This document shows, piece after piece, positions 34,341 to 44,167 of a stretch of 64,000 bases of DNA. Origin of the DNA: Helianthus annuus (Eukaryota > Streptophyta > Magnoliopsida > Asterales > Asteraceae); contig NC_035436.2 in NCBI RefSeq assembly GCF_002127325.2, positions 22,513,383 to 22,577,382 on the forward strand. Direction: 5' to 3'. How positions within the stretch are numbered: the stretch's first letter is position 1; each line of letters begins with the position of its first letter. A program made the position numbers and the translations under genes. The notes under the pieces are model-generated. The model was given only the letters and a program-made list of their open reading frames with translations, ran no database searches and had not been told where the DNA came from.

Positions 34341-34544
34341 GTTTTTTTTAATACAGCAGCTATATATACAGCTGCCCAGCCAGTTTTATGGCTGAAAAAA
34401 CAGAACCTGCCTACTTTCAAACAACGCAAACAACGCCATGAACATAATCAACATATACTAAAGGTAATATAGTTAAAAACTACGTTTAAGTCGTACATTA
34501 TAATCCTACAACATTTAATTAAATCATACATTAAAAACAACAAC

Positions 34545-34992
34545 TCACTCCTCGTCAAATTCCCTATCGAATAAGTCATCAGAATCATAGTCCTTTGACT
34601 TTCCTTTTCCTTGTGAAGCAAGATAGTTGTTAAGTTGGTTCAAAAAGGACGGGGTTTGAAACAAGCTGTTAACAAAATCATACAATAATAGATATCAAAA
34701 CGTATATTAGCATATATTTAACAAGGAAACATGCGTTCGTTTGTCATTTTATAAATTGCGTAGTTTACCTCGGAAAAGGGTTCTTGCGTCCGAGCTTGCG
34801 AAGACGACATGTTAGATGAGGAGTTCCAGGACGTGAAGAAGGTTTAGGCCCCATCCCGCCGTACCATCCTCGCCACTCACCCAGTGCTTCCTGATACGGG
34901 GCAATTGGTGGACCCTCACCGCTCCATTCACTTGTGGCCTGTTGTATGTTCCGCTGTATTTTACGAAGATGATTAAATATATATGTATATAT

Positions 34993-35077
<85 letters not shown>

Positions 35078-35942
35078 ATAGAAAATAATACTTAAAGGAA
35101 ATACTTACGTAATTTTGTTCAGCAACCGGATCAACCCAATTCCCTTGATTGTCTGTGTGGGTTTTAGCATACGTAGGTACCCAATCCATCTCCTGTTTAA
35201 CATTAAACTTAGATTAGACATTAAATAAATAAAAGCTTACACACACGTGCGCATACATAAAACATTACATTTTTATAGGCGGTGCTACCGTACGACGATG
35301 TCCCCCCACGGTATGGGAATTGTTGTTTCTCGAGTACTAGTGTGTTGGCCTTGCTTCTTTTAATATATTTTTCGTCCCGAAAACCTTCGATGGTTCTCAA
35401 CCAGTTATCATAGGGCATATCCGCAGGATGGTATGCCCTTGCGCTCGCAATATCATTGTAACCTCCCTTGCTCTTAAATAATTTTTTAGCGTCGTACTTG
35501 CGGTCAGAGTACCGCTTCATAAGCACGGCCCTAATACCACCCGTCAAGTTTTTGGCCTCTAAATCACGTCCCACTACATCAAAATTGAAATTTTCCTACA
35601 AATTAAATAAAAAAGTTAAAATATCATATATAAATTAGATTTGCATGTGCTTAAATGTTTGATAAAATTTTATGCATATAACTTATTTACTCGTAAGTGG
35701 TTTATGAGGGCATCCTTGTAATGTTGTTCAACGTTATCTCATCCAATTTTATCGAACGGGATGGTCCGCCACATATACAGGCCGGCCTCCCGTGAAAACA
35801 TATCTCTTGATTTACCAACCGGGGTATACGTGACCTGTCTTTCAAATGTAAGCGATACAGCCCCCCCCCCCCCCCCCCCGCCTTTTACCAGACGCCTTAG
35901 TTTCTCGTTTTTGGCTCCCTAACCTTCTTTATGAGACGCACG
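34545..35942 (-). pseudogene. CACTA Transposase_24-like gene (module X2)
   Basis: Exon blocks in minus order: a basic start with a poly-G (C19) glycine tract; VTYTPVGKSRDMFSREAGLY and IPFDKIG with a TGA before DNVEQHYKDAL; a 100-codon block with KNLTGGIRAVLMKRYSDRKY ... GFRDEKYIKRSKANT ... GGTSSYGSTAYKN; EMDWVPTYTKTHTDNQGNW; QQATSEWSGEGPPIAPY; and a last exon QLNNYLASQGKGKSKDYD ending FDEE and a stop. This is the plant Ptta/En/Spm accessory/transposase family. X1 has ATG at the start where X2 and X3 read GTG. The TGA and poly-G length make this copy non-functional. Confidence 0.75.
35013..35072. repeat. CA/TA compound microsatellite
   Basis: ACACAC run (from about 34992) merging into a TA run inside an intron of the CACTA gene. 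This is the site occupied by the Copia in X1. Confidence 0.9.
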
Positions 35943-36185
35943 ATTTTTTAAGCTTGTTATGTTCTTAATGATTGTTTTAAATTTTGGACGGAACGTTATG
36001 TTTTAAATCATCATTTCAATTTCAATTAGGTGTTTTCTTAGCTCGTTATGTTTGAAATGATGAATTCAATATCAGGCACGATTTTTTAAATATGTAATGT
36101 TCTTCATGGTGGTTTAAATTTTGATGGGTATTTTCTTAGCTCCTTTTGTTTTAAATGTTCTTCATGGTGGTTTAAATTTCGACCA

Positions 36186-36277
36186 AGTTCTCATGATTTT
36201 TTCATTTGTTCTCACGGTTCTCACAATATTTAGTGTTCTCATTTAAACCCTTCCCTATATATATATATATATATATC
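36186..36277 (-). repeat. MULE-like end plus TA microsatellite
   Basis: The terminal repeat in minus orientation (GGGTTTAAATGAGAACACT, then TGTGAGAACCGTGAGAAC) directly abuts a 22-bp TA run. Confidence 0.7.
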
Positions 36278-37070
36278 CAAAATCAGTACCAAAACAAAAG
36301 TAAAATCAGAGAATACTAAATCGAATACATTGATCAATCATCAACTAACAATCATTGAATTGCGAATAAAATAAGAACAATCGAAAAAAATCAGAACATT
36401 AACGAAATTAGGCGAATGTAACAACAAAGAAGAATAATAGAAGCACGTATTATGTCGAGTCGATTCCCTGAAGTGAATGTGGCCAATTATCAAAGCGGAC
36501 GAGGTAGAGGTAGAGGCCGCAGCCCAGCAGAGGTCGTGGTCGAGGACGAGGATATACATGGCATCGAGAGTCCCAGAACACTAAAAATAGCGATGTTGAA
36601 TCGAGTCGACATAATAACGGGAGACCTTCAAAAGAGAAAAGTAACAGAAACATTTTATTGCTCGTCATCTTGATGTTACCTATCGTATCATTCACTGCAT
36701 CCTTAATAATGCGCTGATTCCCTTGAAACATGACTGTATATCCTTTTTATATGAGTTGTCCCACACTCAATAGATTATGTTTCAAGCCTTGTACATAAAA
36801 AACACTCTTTTTAGATTTTTTACACATGTGTAAATACAACAAATTTACGCATGTGTAAATGACAAACTTACTCAATTGTAAATTTTCTTTATTTACGAAT
36901 TCACGTAAATTTAAACGTGTAATTTAAATTTATAACATTGTATTTGAATATTAATGATAAGTGTAGAAAAAAATTTTGAATTTGAATTACTTTTGAACAA
37001 GTTCTCATGATTTTTTCATTTGTTCTCACGGTTCCCATAATATTTAGAGTTCTCATTTAAACCCTTCCCT
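36278..37070. other. scrambled Copia fragments (module X2)
   Basis: A plus-strand Gag piece (NYQSGRGRGRGRSP then, in another frame, HRESQNTKNSDVES) is fused near 36655 to a minus-strand pre-integrase piece (VMFQGNQRIIKDAV, KMTSNKMF). It ends in another MULE-like end at 37005-37070 but, unlike X1 and X3, without a following TA run. Confidence 0.6.
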
Positions 37071-37072
37071 AT

Positions 37073-38480
37073 TTGCATGGCATCGACAGTCCCAGAACAC
37101 TAAAAATAGCAATGGTGAATCGATTCGACATAATATGGGGCGACCTTGAAAAGGGAAAAGTAGCGGGAACCAAAGCAACATTTGTTATAAATTTGGGATG
37201 TCAAATCATTGGTCCTGCACATGTGGCACCCCTAAACACCTCGCTGAGGCATATCTATGCATGATGAAAGAAAAAGGAAAGAATGCTGAAACTAATATGA
37301 TTGAGGATACACCTCCAGCCACGATACCGGACGTTCATTTGGATGCATGTGATTTCATTGAAAATGTTCGTGATGTTTAAACATATTTAATGTACCTTTT
37401 ATGTTTTACTTTTCACATTGTGACGTTTGTATTTGGTTTTGGTTTGAAACTCTTGCAATGTTTCATTTTACTTCTTTGCACTAACTTTTATTTATTTTTA
37501 TTTCCTGAAAAAAAATATGTATGCTAGCTCGAGTAGAGCTATTATTGGTGATGAATGTCTGGTATATAGCGGTAGTAGTAATAATATTCTCAAAGATATG
37601 AGATTTTTTCTCTTAGTTGTCTTCGGCAGAGACACTGATTGGTACTATATCTAGTGTTAGTAACCTTATCAAAGGCTCCGGTAGAGCACAAATAACATTA
37701 TCTTCGGGAACCCAATTAAGTATTGATAATGCATTATATTCTAGTAGATCCAGAAGAAATTTGCTCAGCTTTAAAGATAATCGAAAAAACGGTTACCACC
37801 TAAAACAATAGCTGAAAATAAAATTCAATATCTTCAAATTACTTCAAGCAAAAATGGTCAAGAAACCATTGTTGAACAATTAGAAGCCTTATCCTCTGGA
37901 TTATATTGTACTAATATCAATCCTATGGAATCATACATGTTGAGTAACCAAAAGCTGTTAGATAAAGACACATTCAATATATGGCATGACCGTTTTGGTC
38001 ACCCTGGTAGCATAATGATGAGACGAATAATCAAAAGTGCAACCGGGCACCCTCTTAAAAACTTAAAAGTTTTGCTACCACAAGACTTATCATGTGCAGC
38101 ATGCTCTCTGGGCAAATTTATTACTTGGCCCTCACAAACTAAATTGATACATGAAACCCCATCATTTTTAGAAATAAACCAAGGGGATATTTGTGGGCCT
38201 ATTCACCCTCTGTGTGGTCCATTCGGTTAATTCTTGGTCTTAATTGACGTATCCTCAAGGTGGTCACATGCGAGTCTTTTACCTTTCTCCAAATGTAGCA
38301 TTTGCCCGACTTCTAGCTCAAATCATACAACTGAGAGCTAATTTCCCGGACAATCAAGGTTCTCCATTCATTGTTGATTTAGTAAATTCTCTATCTAGTC
38401 ATGTATAACAAATAATTAGTGAAGTTGCTCAAATAATGCATACTCAAAAAGACTATCTAGAAGAAAATACAAAAATATTA
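37073..38480 (+). pseudogene. Copia gag-pol fragment (zinc knuckle to integrase N-terminus)
   Basis: Plus-strand pieces in order: HRQSQNTKNSNGES; a degraded zinc knuckle (NHWSCTCGTPKHLAE); a KEKGKNAETNMIED linker; a post-protease piece (LIKGSGRAQITLSSGTQLS, then SRRNLLSFKDNRKNGYH); a GAG-pre-integrase block (FNIWHDRFGHPGSIMMRRII); and an integrase start (SCAACSLGKF ... INQGDICGPIHP). It ends before the catalytic core. Several stops. The start overlaps the point where the minus-strand gag in Y1 and Y3 ends, so these may be halves of one family separated by inversion. Confidence 0.8.
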
Positions 38481-38699
38481 ATATTACTATAGGTTTGTCT
38501 TTCTAACATTATTTCATTAACAAATATGCCTAAGTACGTTTTGACCCGTTATCAACCGGCCATTTTTCCACCACAAACTTTGATTATTAAAGACTTTAAC
38601 ATATAAAATGACCAAAAATGACAATTCTAGTGAAAAATGAGATACAATATTTTAGATGAGAACAAAAAATTTGAATGAGGTTAAAAATTGTATTTATAA
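38481..38699. other. no gene seen
   Basis: Short A/T-rich stretch between the Copia fragment and the last recognised exon of the captured gene; no domain. Confidence 0.4.
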
Positions 38700-40190
38700 A
38701 TAATCAGGACAGAGGTTGCTTACCCAACGACTAAAGTACCTCTTTCATGCCCACCTTCCTTATGCACACTATCGTGTTGTTGCTCCTAAGCATCAAAAAC
38801 ACAAATAGTATAAGTTTAATGTTGCCTTTAAAGGACCATTATTTAACATGTAACTTCTTTCATGACCTCATATTGTTCGAAGTATAATCTGTTGCTTGTA
38901 TTTCATTATGATTGAAGTCACTGGCCATGGAGTAATCGGATTGCACGTTTGCTGAACTTGAAGAAGAGCCTTCCCCTCTAGCCCGTGCTAGCTTCTCAAA
39001 TCCCTCTTTTTAAGACAAAAAATAAATCAACAATAAGGCTGTGTTTTTGTGCTAATCAATTTTTTTATGAACACTTGATTCAGGCTAAGTATAGTTCTAA
39101 CCTGCTTCCCTCTGGAAGACCTCCTGCTTTTCATCGTATATATTTGCAGCAAGAAATTAGCATTAATTAGAATGTTAACAGATTCATATAATAAGTTTGT
39201 AAAATAAATCTTGAAAGAAAACCATCTCAACTGTAATCAGAATCCTCCATGAGTTTCATGGCATCTTCAGTTAGTTGATCAAACACAACTTTTGTTACAA
39301 CTGATATATTTTCCTTTCTACTACCAGAACTCCTTTCCGCCTTCTTAAAGCTTGCAGAACCTAAAAAGAGAATTATCCTTGAGATGAGATTACCAGCACA
39401 ATGATAATATGAATTTAACGTGATTGTGTCATCACAAGAAACTTACCATTTCCCCTGGTTCAAGCACATCAGCAGTCCTCTTAATCTTCCCTATAGAATG
39501 ACTTGTAAGGTCAGCAGCTTCAACTTTAATGTATGTGGCCATAGATTGTCTTTGTGCAGTATTTGGATTAGAATCGATGCTATCAAGCCATGCATCCTAC
39601 AAAGATACTTGAAGAATGAGGGTAAAAATAACCTTCATTCCTTTCTTGTTCAAGATTGAAGGGTTCGAGCTGAATTCCAACATCTTCGAGTTGCACATCA
39701 TCCTGCAAAACGCAACCCCAGTTCTAAATATATTAAGTAGAGCTTGAAGATCGAATGGGCCTCACTAAGGTATACTTTAAGATATAATATATCAAAACAT
39801 ACTAAGGTCAAAATTCTGATTGTAACAGATTTTTTAATGACTAAAGCTATTATTCGATCCATCAGCCACATGTAGCATGTGTATAATAGATCTTAACGTC
39901 TCAACAATAATATCATTAAACCATGTTTCAATACCTAAAATACATGTTTTCTCAATGTCTTCCTGTTAACATGTTCCAGAACAAATCATACAAAACAGAC
40001 TAACTGATTTGGAGAAAATAAAAGTATACAAAAACATAACATAATGCAAGCTACAAGACCGGAAATAAAGATTTAATCAAAATTCCTCATAATGCATTTC
40101 AGAAGCAGCTACGTCATCAAGAAGATCTCCGGTTGCTTCAATATCATACTCTGAGCGTGGATTATAAACCCTAAACAACATTCAACCATT
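38700..40190 (-). pseudogene. captured partial CD2BP2/LIN1-like gene
   Basis: Seven exon-like blocks on the minus strand with splice-like edges. They include LLDDVAASEMHYEEF (about 40180-40085), DVGIQLEPFNLEQERNEG (about 39700-39625), KVEAADLTSHSIGKIKRTAD then VLEPGEM (about 39590-39450), and KVVFDQLTEDAMKLMEDSDY (about 39360-39235). Then come EKQEVFQREA (about 39140-39110), GFEKLARARGEGSSSSS (about 38995-38900) and EQQHDSVHKEGGH (about 38770-38700). The order and words match plant homologues of CD2BP2, the U5 snRNP 52K/LIN1 splicing protein. The C-terminal GYF domain and the N-terminus are missing, the first block ends in a stop, and one exon reads out of frame, so this is a captured gene fragment. 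Confidence 0.75.
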
Positions 40191-40930
40191 AACCAAAATC
40201 AGATGAAACCGTATATATATAGGATAAGGATCATGTGAGAAGTACTAGGCTAATTGAGAAACGTGAGAAGCATTCTGGACCACACATTTTCCCTAAGCAA
40301 AAAAATGCAAAAAAAAAAAAATGTAAAAAAATGCAATTTTTTTTTTGGAAAATCAGAGGTTTTTCTATAAAGTTTTAATTTTTATTTTTTTTTTAAATTT
40401 TGTTTTTAATTTTTATTTTTTGAGATTTATACACATGTGTATATTGCTAATCTTTTAACTATATATATGTGTATAGTGTCAAATATACATATATGTATAT
40501 ACATGTTTAAAATTGAAAAATAAGTGTTATTTAGGGTTTAGCGTTAGTATTTAGGGTTTAGCATTAGGGTTTAGCCTTAGGGTTTAGGGTTTAGCATTAG
40601 GGTTTAGCCTTAGGGTTTAGGGTTTAGCTTTAGGGTATACCATTAGGGTTTAGCAATAGTATTTAGGGTTTAGCTTTTGGGTTTTGCATTAAGGTTTGGT
40701 TTTAGCTTTTGGGTTTAACTTTAACTTTAGGGTTTGCATAGGGTTTGCCATTAAGGGTTTAGCTTTAGCTTTAGGTTTTAGCATTAGGGTTTAGAATTAG
40801 GGTTTAGCTTTAGGGGTTAGAATTAGGGTTTAGCTTTAGGGTTTAGAATTAGGGTTTAGCTTTAGTGTTTAGTGTTTAGTATTTGTTCTCACGGTTCTCA
40901 CAATATTTAGCGTTCTCATTTAAACCCTTC
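39661..40930 (-). repeat. right inverted arm
   Basis: Reverse complement of the left arm. It contains two of the captured exons, the telomere-like array (about 40533-40872) and a MULE-like end at 40878-40930 adjoining a TA run. Confidence 0.85.
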
Positions 40931-40954
40931 CATATATATATATATATATATAGA

Positions 40955-41345
40955 ATTGCGCTAAAATAAGAACCACCTCGAGTTGTAAGAACCGCGAGAA
41001 CTTTTTGATCCGGACCGAGGTGGACCAAATTTTTTTTCATAAACGTAGATGCATGTATTATAAACACATTTGTAAAAAAAAAATGTCATGTGTGTAGTTT
41101 TGAGCACCACAAGTTTGTGTTTACGGTACCCGTAAATTTTCCGGTTAGATTTACGGTACCCGTAAACACAAACTTGCGGTGCTCAAAACTACACACACGA
41201 CATTTATTTTTTGAATTTTTTTTTACAAATGTGTTTATAATACACGCAACTACGTTTTTGGAAAAAAATTTTGGTCCACCTCGCCCCGCACGGTGTAGTT
41301 CTAACGGTTCTTACAACTCGAGGTGGTTATCATTTTAGCGGTCCC
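40955..41345. mobile_element. foldback MITE in TA microsatellite
   Basis: A near-perfect palindrome of about 390 bp. GCTAAAATAAGAACCACCTC at the left pairs with GAGGTGGTTATCATTTTAGC at the right, CATGTGTGTAGTTTTGAGC with GCTCAAAACTACACACACG, and the centre is TTTACGGTACCCGTAAA on both sides of a short loop. It is flanked by TA runs. Superfamily not assigned. Confidence 0.85.
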
Positions 41346-42061
41346 CTATATATATACATATATATATATATATATGAGAGAGTTTAAATGAGAACATTCA
41401 TCTTTTGTGAGAACCATGAGAACAAATCTCAGTCACTCATTTTATTTTCCATGTGTTTTAATGAAAGGTTAAATTGGTAATTGTATAACCCAATGAATCA
41501 GGCCGCTAGTTAAGTCACAATTTCCCCCGCTTAAAACCGTCGTTGTCTCCGATAGCCTACAAACACAAACCATCGTCATTGTTTCCGATCGCCGGCGGAT
41601 ACGAATCATTTCCATTATCTCCGATCATTAGCAAATTCAAGAAGGAGAAATTCTAGAACTCAAGGTGGAACCCAATTCTCAATAAAAGGTTCTATATACT
41701 TATCTTCTTTGTTTATACACGAATTGATGTGTATCTGTAGATAAATATGTAGCAAAATACAATTTACCAAATGAAGATCTCAACAAACCCAGATCTCACC
41801 CACCTACCAAATCAAGATCTCAAATCAATGAAATCACCCACTTACCAAATCGCAAATCTGAAATCACCCACTTACCAACTCATGACTTAATCGTTTGATC
41901 AATTCAACAATTTTAGGCCTTTTTAATATTCAACCAGTTCTGTATTCATCATCGATTTCTCTATTTGCATGTATGAACTCGGTTTTGTTTTCTTATAATT
42001 TGCCCTAATTTGTTGTTGTTTGTTTAATTACAGTCAATCAACTGTTCAGTAGCAAAACAAC

Positions 42062-42301
42062 ATGATGTCGAATGTGTCCAGCTCTGTTCTCTGTTCTGTT
42101 GATGCACCGAACGATAGCTCTGATGATGCACTGAACAATTCCATTAATACCAATGTTGTTGATGAAGAAGGTACTACTACTCTAGATGTTCACAAGATGA
42201 TGGATAACCGTTATTGTACAATTTGTGGTGTTTGGGGTTATCATGATGCTAGAAATTGTCCAAAAAATAAAAGTCTAGGGTTCAACATGTTTTTCAAGTA
42301 A
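42062..42301 (+). pseudogene. zinc-knuckle exon, FAR1-related tail-like
   Basis: An 79-codon frame ends with YCTICGVWGYHDARNCPKNK, a C-x2-C-x5-H-x4-C knuckle like that at the C-terminus of FAR1-related MULE proteins, preceded by an acidic serine-rich stretch. It lies upstream of the FAR1 domain rather than downstream, so it is either a permuted exon or the tail of another copy. Function in place is doubtful. Confidence 0.5.
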
Positions 42302-42725
42302 TTTTAGTGTGTATGTATTTGTTTGTATTGTACTTATTTGTGTAGTTGTTTCTTATTTTAATGCAATATCAATATGAGTGTTTATTCTTCTCAAATTGTG
42401 TGTGCCTTGATGTTTTATCATTTATGTTGTATAGTTTCGGCTTAAATTAGTTTCATGACTTGCTGTTCTGCGTTACACATGTATAATCGCATACAAACAA
42501 ATGAGGCTTGCGTGGTTGTTTAAGATCTTGAAAGCAGACATGTGTAATTTGTAAAAGCATCCTGTTGAGATTTACACATGTGTAACTGCTGATTGCTTTC
42601 TTTTCATCTTGTTCATATTTACACACGTGTAACTGTTTGTGCTATTCTTTGTGTTATTGACGCCAAGTCTTTATCATATCATAATCATAATCCGATGTTG
42701 CATATATTCTATTTTATGTTATTGT

Positions 42726-43890
42726 AGAGCCACATATACAAGATTTTCAGGAATCGGTTCGTAGTACTTATTATCATTCACCGAATGGCACTAGATATTG
42801 GATACCCAATGTATTGGAAGCATATAGACCTGTTTTTGGGTACGGTATTTGCTAAAGAGGAAGATGCAATTTCCATGTATCAGTCATATCATATGCTAAG
42901 AAAGCTGGGTTTGATATTAGGTTGTCGACAAATAAGAAATCAAAAGATGGTACTGTTAGACTTAGGTATGTTCTTTGTAGTAGATCGGGAAAGCCCAATT
43001 GCCAAAATGTTGATTCAATGCTTTTGAAGTCATCTTCCAAGTTGCCTCATAGCAGTAATTACAAGGTTTCAGACTGTAAAGCTAAAACAAAGGTTAAAGT
43101 TTTCAAGGGTTATCATGGTTTACGGTTATATGAATTTGTTGAGTCTCATAATCACCCGTTAGTTTCAATTGAGAACATGGATTTGAAGTGCAAGAGGCGG
43201 CAACTAGAATTTAGCGACCAAGATTTCATTCATAGGCTAAGTTTAGCTAAAGTTGGCCCGTCAACTGCCTTTAAGATGCAAGCTGTTTTGAAAGGGGGAC
43301 AGCACAACGTCCGTGGTACCAGGATAGAATATAAAAATTTCAGCAAGGATTTAAGAGCTTTCATTGGTAAAGGAGATGCTCAAATGGTTGTAAATATGAT
43401 GGATAAACGTAAAGTTAATATAGAAAATTACTTTTGCCATTACATAATTCGTCATGGAGAGCTTAGGTCCTTATTTTGGGCAGATGAGGTTATGAAGTGC
43501 AATTACAGAGTTTTTGGCGAAGTGTTAGCTTTTGATACCACCAACAGTACTAACCAGTAAGAATTTGTTTTTTTTTCCTATTTTCAGTTGTGTATTTTTT
43601 GATTTTTTATTTATTATTATCTTGTAGGTAAATATGATTTTTGTTCCTTTTACGGGGGTTGATCACCATAAGAATTGTGTAACATTTGCGGCTGCTCTTC
43701 ACATGGATGTTGGAACAATTTCTTGAAGCACATGGTAAGTGTTTCTATTTTACACATGTGTAACTTTGCTTCACAAAGTTTATGTTTTACACCATAAGAA
43801 TAACGTAACTTTGTTTTATTAATTCTCAGGTAAACAACCGAGGCTAGTGTTAACCGACCAAGACCCGGCAAAAAACGCTTATTTCGATGA
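42726..43890 (+). pseudogene. FAR1/MULE transposase remnant
   Basis: Order seen: TRYWIPNVLEAYRPVF; KEEDAISMYQSY and GFDIRLSTNKKSKDGTVRL (FAR1 DNA-binding domain); YEFVESHNHPLV; a linker; FWADEVMKCNYRVFGEVLAF (start of the MULE transposase core, with DTT); a 71-bp GT-AG intron (43558-43628); NMIFVPFTGVDHH; WMLEQFLEAHG; a second intron; and LVLTDQDPA. Two frameshifts interrupt the FAR1 domain, a piece is missing before WMLEQFLEAHG, and the gene stops soon after TDQDPA, so the last catalytic residue region and SWIM domain are gone. FAR1 relatives in plants include both transposases and light-signalling factors; the terminal repeat favours a transposase. Confidence 0.75.
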
Positions 43891-44167
43891 GTTATTTTAT
43901 GTTTTATGTTTTTTAGTGGGTTTTTTGGACTTTTATTTTGCTCTAGTTTTTGTCCCAAGTGTGTTTTAGGCCCATTTTCGAATTTCAGTCTCTATTTATA
44001 TGTTGCTAAAGCTAATGAAAAGTTCAGACTTGAATTTTGAGAAAACAGATTTTTCACTTCAAATTCCGTGCCCTTTGGGTTGAATTTTGGGGTTGGGGAA
44101 GAACTACAAGGGTATTCATAGAATCAACGTGTTTGATCTTCATTTATCGTACCACGCACTACATCAC
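43891..44167. other. unassigned sequence between MULE and gypsy remnants
   Basis: It begins near TGAGTTATTTTATG and ends CACGCACTACA, which could be a short LTR, but there is no target duplication and no partner copy. No gene seen. Confidence 0.3.

Larger units (their letters stand above)
34188..36254 (-). mobile_element. CACTA (En/Spm-type) element, one end recognised
   Basis: Starts with the canonical terminus CACTACAAGAA followed by CCTTTAGCGGCGAT, then subterminal repeats and a minus-strand Transposase_24-type gene. No matching right terminus (TTCTTGTAGTG) is present in the window; sequence passes into a MULE-like end and TA repeat instead. I infer a truncated or rearranged element. Confidence 0.75.
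34148..37070. repeat. segmental duplication module X, copy 2
   Basis: Matches 53768-56655 from AGTATTTAGAACTGGGG onward, including 40 bp of captured-gene exon, the CACTA gene, the MULE end and the scrambled Copia fragments. X1 (2148-2515 with 19142-21109) is the same module without its left end. Confidence 0.88.
32970..40930. mobile_element. long-inverted-repeat (Pack-MULE-like) element carrying host gene exons
   Basis: The left arm (32970-34187) and right arm (39661-40930) are inverted copies of each other. Each runs from a MULE-like end (TTTAAATGAGAAC...TGTGAGAACCGTGAGAAC), through a telomere-like CCCTAAA minisatellite and a TGTGTGGTC...CTCACATGATCC block, into intron and exon sequence of a CD2BP2/LIN1-like gene. 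The right arm continues into five or so further exons of that gene. Between the arms lie module X2 and a Copia fragment. Long terminal inverted repeats plus captured exons are typical of Pack-MULEs. No target duplication could be read because the ends lie beside TA-rich DNA. Confidence 0.7.
41378..43890 (+). mobile_element. decayed FAR1-type MULE, left end present
   Basis: It begins AGTTTAAATGAGAAC...TGTGAGAACCATGAGAAC right after a TA run, the same family of end as in the Pack-MULE-like element. Leader sequence, a zinc-knuckle exon and a FAR1/MULE transposase gene follow. The right half of the transposase and the right end are missing; homology stops near 43890. It links the window's short non-autonomous ends to the Mutator superfamily. 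Confidence 0.65.

Noticed and set aside
32970..40930. Helitron interpretation of the gene-capturing element
   Set aside because: Helitrons lack terminal inverted repeats; here there are inverted arms over 1 kb and MULE-like ends.
42785..43027. 80-codon frame at the start of the FAR1 gene
   Set aside because: It is a frameshifted reading of the FAR1 domain; the correct frame is recovered only in pieces.
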